Positions 61,158-64,000 of a stretch of DNA of 64,000 nt are shown here, in pieces (the stretch's first letter is position 1; each line of letters begins with the position of its first letter). The position numbers and the translations under genes were made by a program. The notes under the pieces were generated by a model. The model was not told the origin of the DNA, made no database searches, and saw only the letters and a list, made by a program, of their open reading frames with translations. Location of the stretch: assembly GCA_947495575.1 (NCBI GenBank), contig CANLZL010000002.1, positions 310,001-374,000 of the forward strand, in the 5' to 3' direction. The stretch is from an uncultured Nioella sp. GTDB lineage: Bacteria; Pseudomonadota; Alphaproteobacteria; Rhodobacterales; Rhodobacteraceae.

Positions 61158-62017
61158 TGGCGGGCCGTGACATGACCGGCTGGACGGTTGAACAGCTTTA
61201 TGAAGACCACGCGCAAGCCCTGCGCGAGCGCGAGGTCTTTTATGACAGTAATACAGATCATCAGCGTCTGCGCGTTTTCGAAAACGGAATTTTCGGACGC
61301 GTGATGACGTTGGATGGCGTTGTTCAAGTCACTGAAAAAGATAACTTTATCTATCACGAGATGCTGACCCATGTGCCGATACTGGCCCATGGCGCTGCGA
61401 AACGTATTCTGATTGTCGGTGGCGGCGACGGTGGTATGGCACGCGAAGCGTTGCGCCACAGTTCGGTCGAGCATGTCACGATGGTCGAAATCGATGGCGG
61501 CGTTGTCGAATTCTCGAAAGAATATCTGGCTGCAATCTCGGATGGGGCTTTTGATGATCCCCGTCTGGATCTGGTTATTGCCGATGGCGCAGAATTCATG
61601 CGGCGTGAGGGCGAAGGGTATGACGTGATCATCGTTGATTCCACCGACCCGATCGGCCCGGGCGAAGTGCTTTTTACCGACACGTTCTACGGCCACGCCA
61701 AACGGCGGTTGAACCCCGGTGGTATTCTGGTTACGCAAAACGGTGTTCCGTTCCTTCAAGGTGATGAGCTGACCAATACGATGCGGGCATTTCAGGCGTT
61801 GTTTGCGGACGCGACCTGCTATCTGGCCACCATCCCAACTTATGCCGGGGGGCCAATGGCGTTTGGCTGGGGCACGGATGGCGCTGCGCGCGAGGTCGAT
61901 TTGGCAACGTTGGAAGCGCGCTTTGCCGCGGCTGACTTGTCTTGCGAATACTACACTCCAGAGGTCCACAAGGCGGCATTTGCCCTGCCCGGCTATGTGA
62001 AACGGCTGATACCCTGA
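61157..62017 (+). CDS. speE: Spermidine synthase
   Basis: It transfers the aminopropyl group to putrescine. The 286-residue protein has EDNFIYHEM-like EKDNFIYHEMLTHVPIL, the SAM-type site ILIVGGGDGGMAREAL, VTMVEIDGGVVEFSKEYL, and the catalytic aspartate region VIIVDSTDPIGPGEVLFT with YAGGPMAFGWG later. The ATG at 61157 overlaps the speD stop; an in-frame ATG five codons later is possible. The convergent amidase gene ends 16 bases away. Confidence 0.97.
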   Translation: MAGRDMTGWTVEQLYEDHAQALREREVFYDSNTDHQRLRVFENGIFGRVMTLDGVVQVTEKDNFIYHEMLTHVPILAHGAAKRILIVGGGDGGMAREALRHSSVEHVTMVEIDGGVVEFSKEYLAAISDGAFDDPRLDLVIADGAEFMRREGEGYDVIIVDSTDPIGPGEVLFTDTFYGHAKRRLNPGGILVTQNGVPFLQGDELTNTMRAFQALFADATCYLATIPTYAGGPMAFGWGTDGAAREVDLATLEARFAAADLSCEYYTPEVHKAAFALPGYVKRLIP

Positions 62018-62033
62018 CGGGATGAACGGAACG

Positions 62034-63239
62034 TTATTGCCTAAGAAGCGCGGCGCGGGCCTCGTCTTCGGCATGCCATGCGATCAGGGCGTCACGGATG
62101 CCCTCTTGCACTTCGGCCCGCCATGTCGCGTCGTTCAGATTGGCCAGGTCGCCAGCGTCAGACATAAACCCCAGTTCGATCAGGATCGACGGGATGTCGG
62201 CCGCCTTCAAAACTGAAAACCCAGCCCGCGATAGTGGATACGGGTGCAGGCCCGCACCGGCTTGGCGCAAACCGCCCACGATGTGCTCGGCCAAAGCCTC
62301 AGACCGTGGGGCCGTGTCCTGACGCGCCAGATCAATCAGGACATCGGCCACTTCATCATCACTTCCGGCCAAATCGACCCCTGCAAGAAGGTCAGCCCGA
62401 TTATGCGACTCTGCCAGCGCGGCCGATGCGGCGTCACTTGCCGTTTCACTCAACGTATAAACCGTTGCGCCATGCGCCCGCCCCTCAGCTAAAGCATCTG
62501 CATGCAACGATAAAAAGGCATCGGCGCCGGCGGCGCGTGCGATAGTCACACGTTCCGGAAGCGAGACAAACCAATCCCCTTCCCGTGTCAAAACCGCATC
62601 AAACTGACCGGACCGCAGCAGAACTTCACGCAATTCAATCGCAAAGACCAGCATCAAATCTGCCTCGTCCTGCCCACTACGCTGAGCACCGGGATCAACG
62701 CCGCCATGACCGGGGTCAATCGCGATCATGGGCAATCCGCCCGGCGTTACACCCGCCGATAAATCCACCGGCACGGGCGGCAACCGCACACCCGCCGGAA
62801 GGCCGCTGGCCTCAGCAAATTGTCGGTCGGACGCGGGCGATAACATCACCTGGATCACAGCAGTTCCATCTTCGGCCGATGTCACCATCCCTGCCTCTTC
62901 AACCGACATCGCCCGCGAAAGTTGTACCACCAAACGCGACCAGCCCTCGTCGGCGCGACCTGTGGTCACTTCGTTTGCGCGGTCAGACTGATCAACCTGC
63001 CAATCCATGCCATCAAAACTGACTGTGCGGAAATCCAGCACCAGCCGACGAGGATCATCCAAGGTGAATACGCGGTAGGGCACTGCTTGAGTCAGCGACA
63101 ATTGCAGGGCCAAGCCGCGCCCCTCATCCCTGAGAAAGCTTTCTTCAGGAACTATTCGCGCCAAAGCCCGAAAATCCTGCGCGACGACCGGCAAGGTGGA
63201 AATCAAAGACAAAAATAGAGCGAAAACTACTCGGATCAT
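62034..63239 (-). CDS. N-acetylmuramoyl-L-alanine amidase (AmiC type)
   Basis: This periplasmic enzyme cuts septal peptidoglycan during division. The 401-residue protein has a signal peptide (VVFALFLSLISTLPVVAQ), an AMIN domain (about residues 40-130, with RLVLDFRTVSFDGMDW) and a C-terminal Amidase_3 domain with zinc ligands in MIAIDPGHGGVDPGAQ (His), the acidic ligand in LMLVFAIELREVL and the second His in FLSLHADALAE. The catalytic glutamate is in SILIELGFMSDAGD. No EnvC-type activator gene is in the window. Confidence 0.95.
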   Translation of the reverse strand: MIRVVFALFLSLISTLPVVAQDFRALARIVPEESFLRDEGRGLALQLSLTQAVPYRVFTLDDPRRLVLDFRTVSFDGMDWQVDQSDRANEVTTGRADEGWSRLVVQLSRAMSVEEAGMVTSAEDGTAVIQVMLSPASDRQFAEASGLPAGVRLPPVPVDLSAGVTPGGLPMIAIDPGHGGVDPGAQRSGQDEADLMLVFAIELREVLLRSGQFDAVLTREGDWFVSLPERVTIARAAGADAFLSLHADALAEGRAHGATVYTLSETASDAASAALAESHNRADLLAGVDLAGSDDEVADVLIDLARQDTAPRSEALAEHIVGGLRQAGAGLHPYPLSRAGFSVLKAADIPSILIELGFMSDAGDLANLNDATWRAEVQEGIRDALIAWHAEDEARAALLRQ

Positions 63240-63303
63240 CGGTCTTCCGCCGAAGTGAATGTGTCAGTTAACCGTAGCAGAGCCGCCGCCCCAGCCCAAG
63301 CGA

Positions 63304-64000
63304 TTAGCGCCCCGCCATAAAGGCCTGAAGTCGCGCGAGCCCTTCTTGGATATCTTCCGTCGACCGCGCATAGGAAAACCGCATCGTCGTTGCCCCGCGT
63401 TCAGGATCGAAATCCAGCCCCGGCGTGACAGCCACGCCCGCTTTTTCGAGAATCTCCGAACAAAAGGCCAGAGAGTCCGAGGTGAACTCGGCCACGTCCG
63501 CATAGATATAAAACGCCCCGTCCGCAGGCGCGATCTGATCGAACCCGGCTTTGGCCAGCCCCTCAATCATCAAGGCCCGATTACGAGCGTAAACGTCGCG
63601 ATGCAGATCCAATTCAGCCCGCCCCTCAGGGCTCAGCGCGCCAAGGGCCGCAACCTGAGAGGCATGCGGCGGACAGATAAACATATTCTGTGCAAGGCGT
63701 TCGACGATCCGTAAGTGATCTTCGGGTACAACCAACCAGCCAAGCCGCCATCCGGTCATGGAGAAATATTTCGAGAAGGAGTTTACGACATAAACCTCAT
63801 CGGTGACTTCCAAGGCCGAAACCGCCCTGCCCTCATATTGCAGCCCATGATAAATCTCGTCGGAAATCAGCGCGATATCATCGGCGCGACAGGTAAGCGC
63901 CAGATTGTTTAGGGCCGCCTTATCCAACATCGTCCCTGTCGGATTGGACGGCGATGCCACGATGAGCCCTGCCATATCGGCGCTCAGATCCGCAGATGTC
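63304..64000 (-). CDS. Class I/II aminotransferase (5' end outside window)
   Basis: The frame is open to the window edge, so the first part of the gene is missing; the visible 232 or so residues are the C-terminal half. They include IVASPSNPTGTMLDKAAL (the NPTG cofactor-side segment), LISDEIYHGLQYEG (D and Y that contact PLP), the PLP lysine in VVNSFSKYFSMTGWRLGWLV, and GVAVTPGLDFDPERGATTMRFSYA with the substrate-binding arginine. It is of the aspartate/aromatic aminotransferase type; the substrate is unknown. Confidence 0.92.
   Translation of the reverse strand, partial: TSADLSADMAGLIVASPSNPTGTMLDKAALNNLALTCRADDIALISDEIYHGLQYEGRAVSALEVTDEVYVVNSFSKYFSMTGWRLGWLVVPEDHLRIVERLAQNMFICPPHASQVAALGALSPEGRAELDLHRDVYARNRALMIEGLAKAGFDQIAPADGAFYIYADVAEFTSDSLAFCSEILEKAGVAVTPGLDFDPERGATTMRFSYARSTEDIQEGLARLQAFMAGR

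Noticed and set aside
61142-62074. 310-codon open frame antisense to speE
   Set aside because: Mirror frame of speE with no family resemblance; the speD-speE coupling is clear.

Overview
The window looks like chromosomal DNA of an alphaproteobacterium of the Rhodobacteraceae (Roseobacter group). It is moderately GC-rich, genes are packed with many 1-4 bp start/stop overlaps, and the gene content is typical of that family: a split suf operon led by an IscR-type regulator, CckA, TAT-exported SQR, DUF6456/DUF6477-type proteins, non-pyrrolysine MttB, and zwf-pgl-pgi. I see no insertion sequence, prophage, CRISPR array, rRNA or plasmid-type replication genes. It reads as core chromosome with a few accessory genes, namely two sulfotransferase-like genes and one multi-pass membrane protein with lower GC.

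Layout. 0-1.4 kb: 3' part of a sulfotransferase gene and tRNA-Arg(CCG). 1.4-11.1 kb (minus): Fe-S assembly operon, iscR - cysteine desulfurase - sufB - small membrane protein - FkbM methyltransferase - membrane protein - sufC - sufD - two YIP1-like proteins - sufS. 11.2-15.5 kb: small operon (alpha/beta hydrolase, small protein, HD protein, membrane protein), a class II glutamine amidotransferase, an Lrp/AsnC regulator. 15.2-20.2 kb: alaS, recA with an alphaproteobacterial SOS box, sulfotransferase. 20.2-27.3 kb (minus): cckA with two CtrA-type boxes, RsmB-like methylase, guaB, rlmE, Ppx/GppA. 27.4-33.3 kb (plus): one-carbon/corrinoid module (Virulence_fact-family protein, MetF-like reductase, methyl-THF:corrinoid methyltransferase, later a RamA-like activator) and tRNA-Gly(CCC). 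33.3-37.7 kb: thioesterase, then pgi-pgl-zwf with a LacI-type operator. 37.7-45.3 kb: HNH nuclease, carboxylesterase, AlkA-type glycosylase, MFS transporter, DUF6456- and DUF6477-like proteins, MttB-family methyltransferase, Nudix hydrolase. 45.3-55.6 kb (plus): guaA, ABM monooxygenase, EamA exporter, FadL-like porin, P-loop ATPase, metA, hydrolase, ppk2, TetR regulator, membrane protein. 55.7-64 kb: rpsI-rplM, MocR-type regulator with an array of TTGTAT boxes, DUF1127 protein, DUF5368-like protein with a type II sulfide:quinone oxidoreductase behind an FNR-type site, speD-speE, N-acetylmuramoyl-L-alanine amidase, and the 3' part of a class I aminotransferase.

How it works together. The Fe-S operon, SQR and folate/corrinoid module suggest an aerobic to microaerobic marine heterotroph that demethylates methylated amines or betaines, passes methyl groups to tetrahydrofolate, detoxifies or uses sulfide, and starts glucose catabolism by the Zwf-Pgl route. 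The observations I rate highest are the shared Arg/Gly-rich tails on three components of the corrinoid methyl-transfer system, the human-SQOR-like TAT-exported SQR, the IscR lacking its Cys/His ligands, the 20-bp hairpin inside the suf operon, the repeated structured 3'-UTR element, the CtrA boxes upstream of cckA, and the MocR box array.
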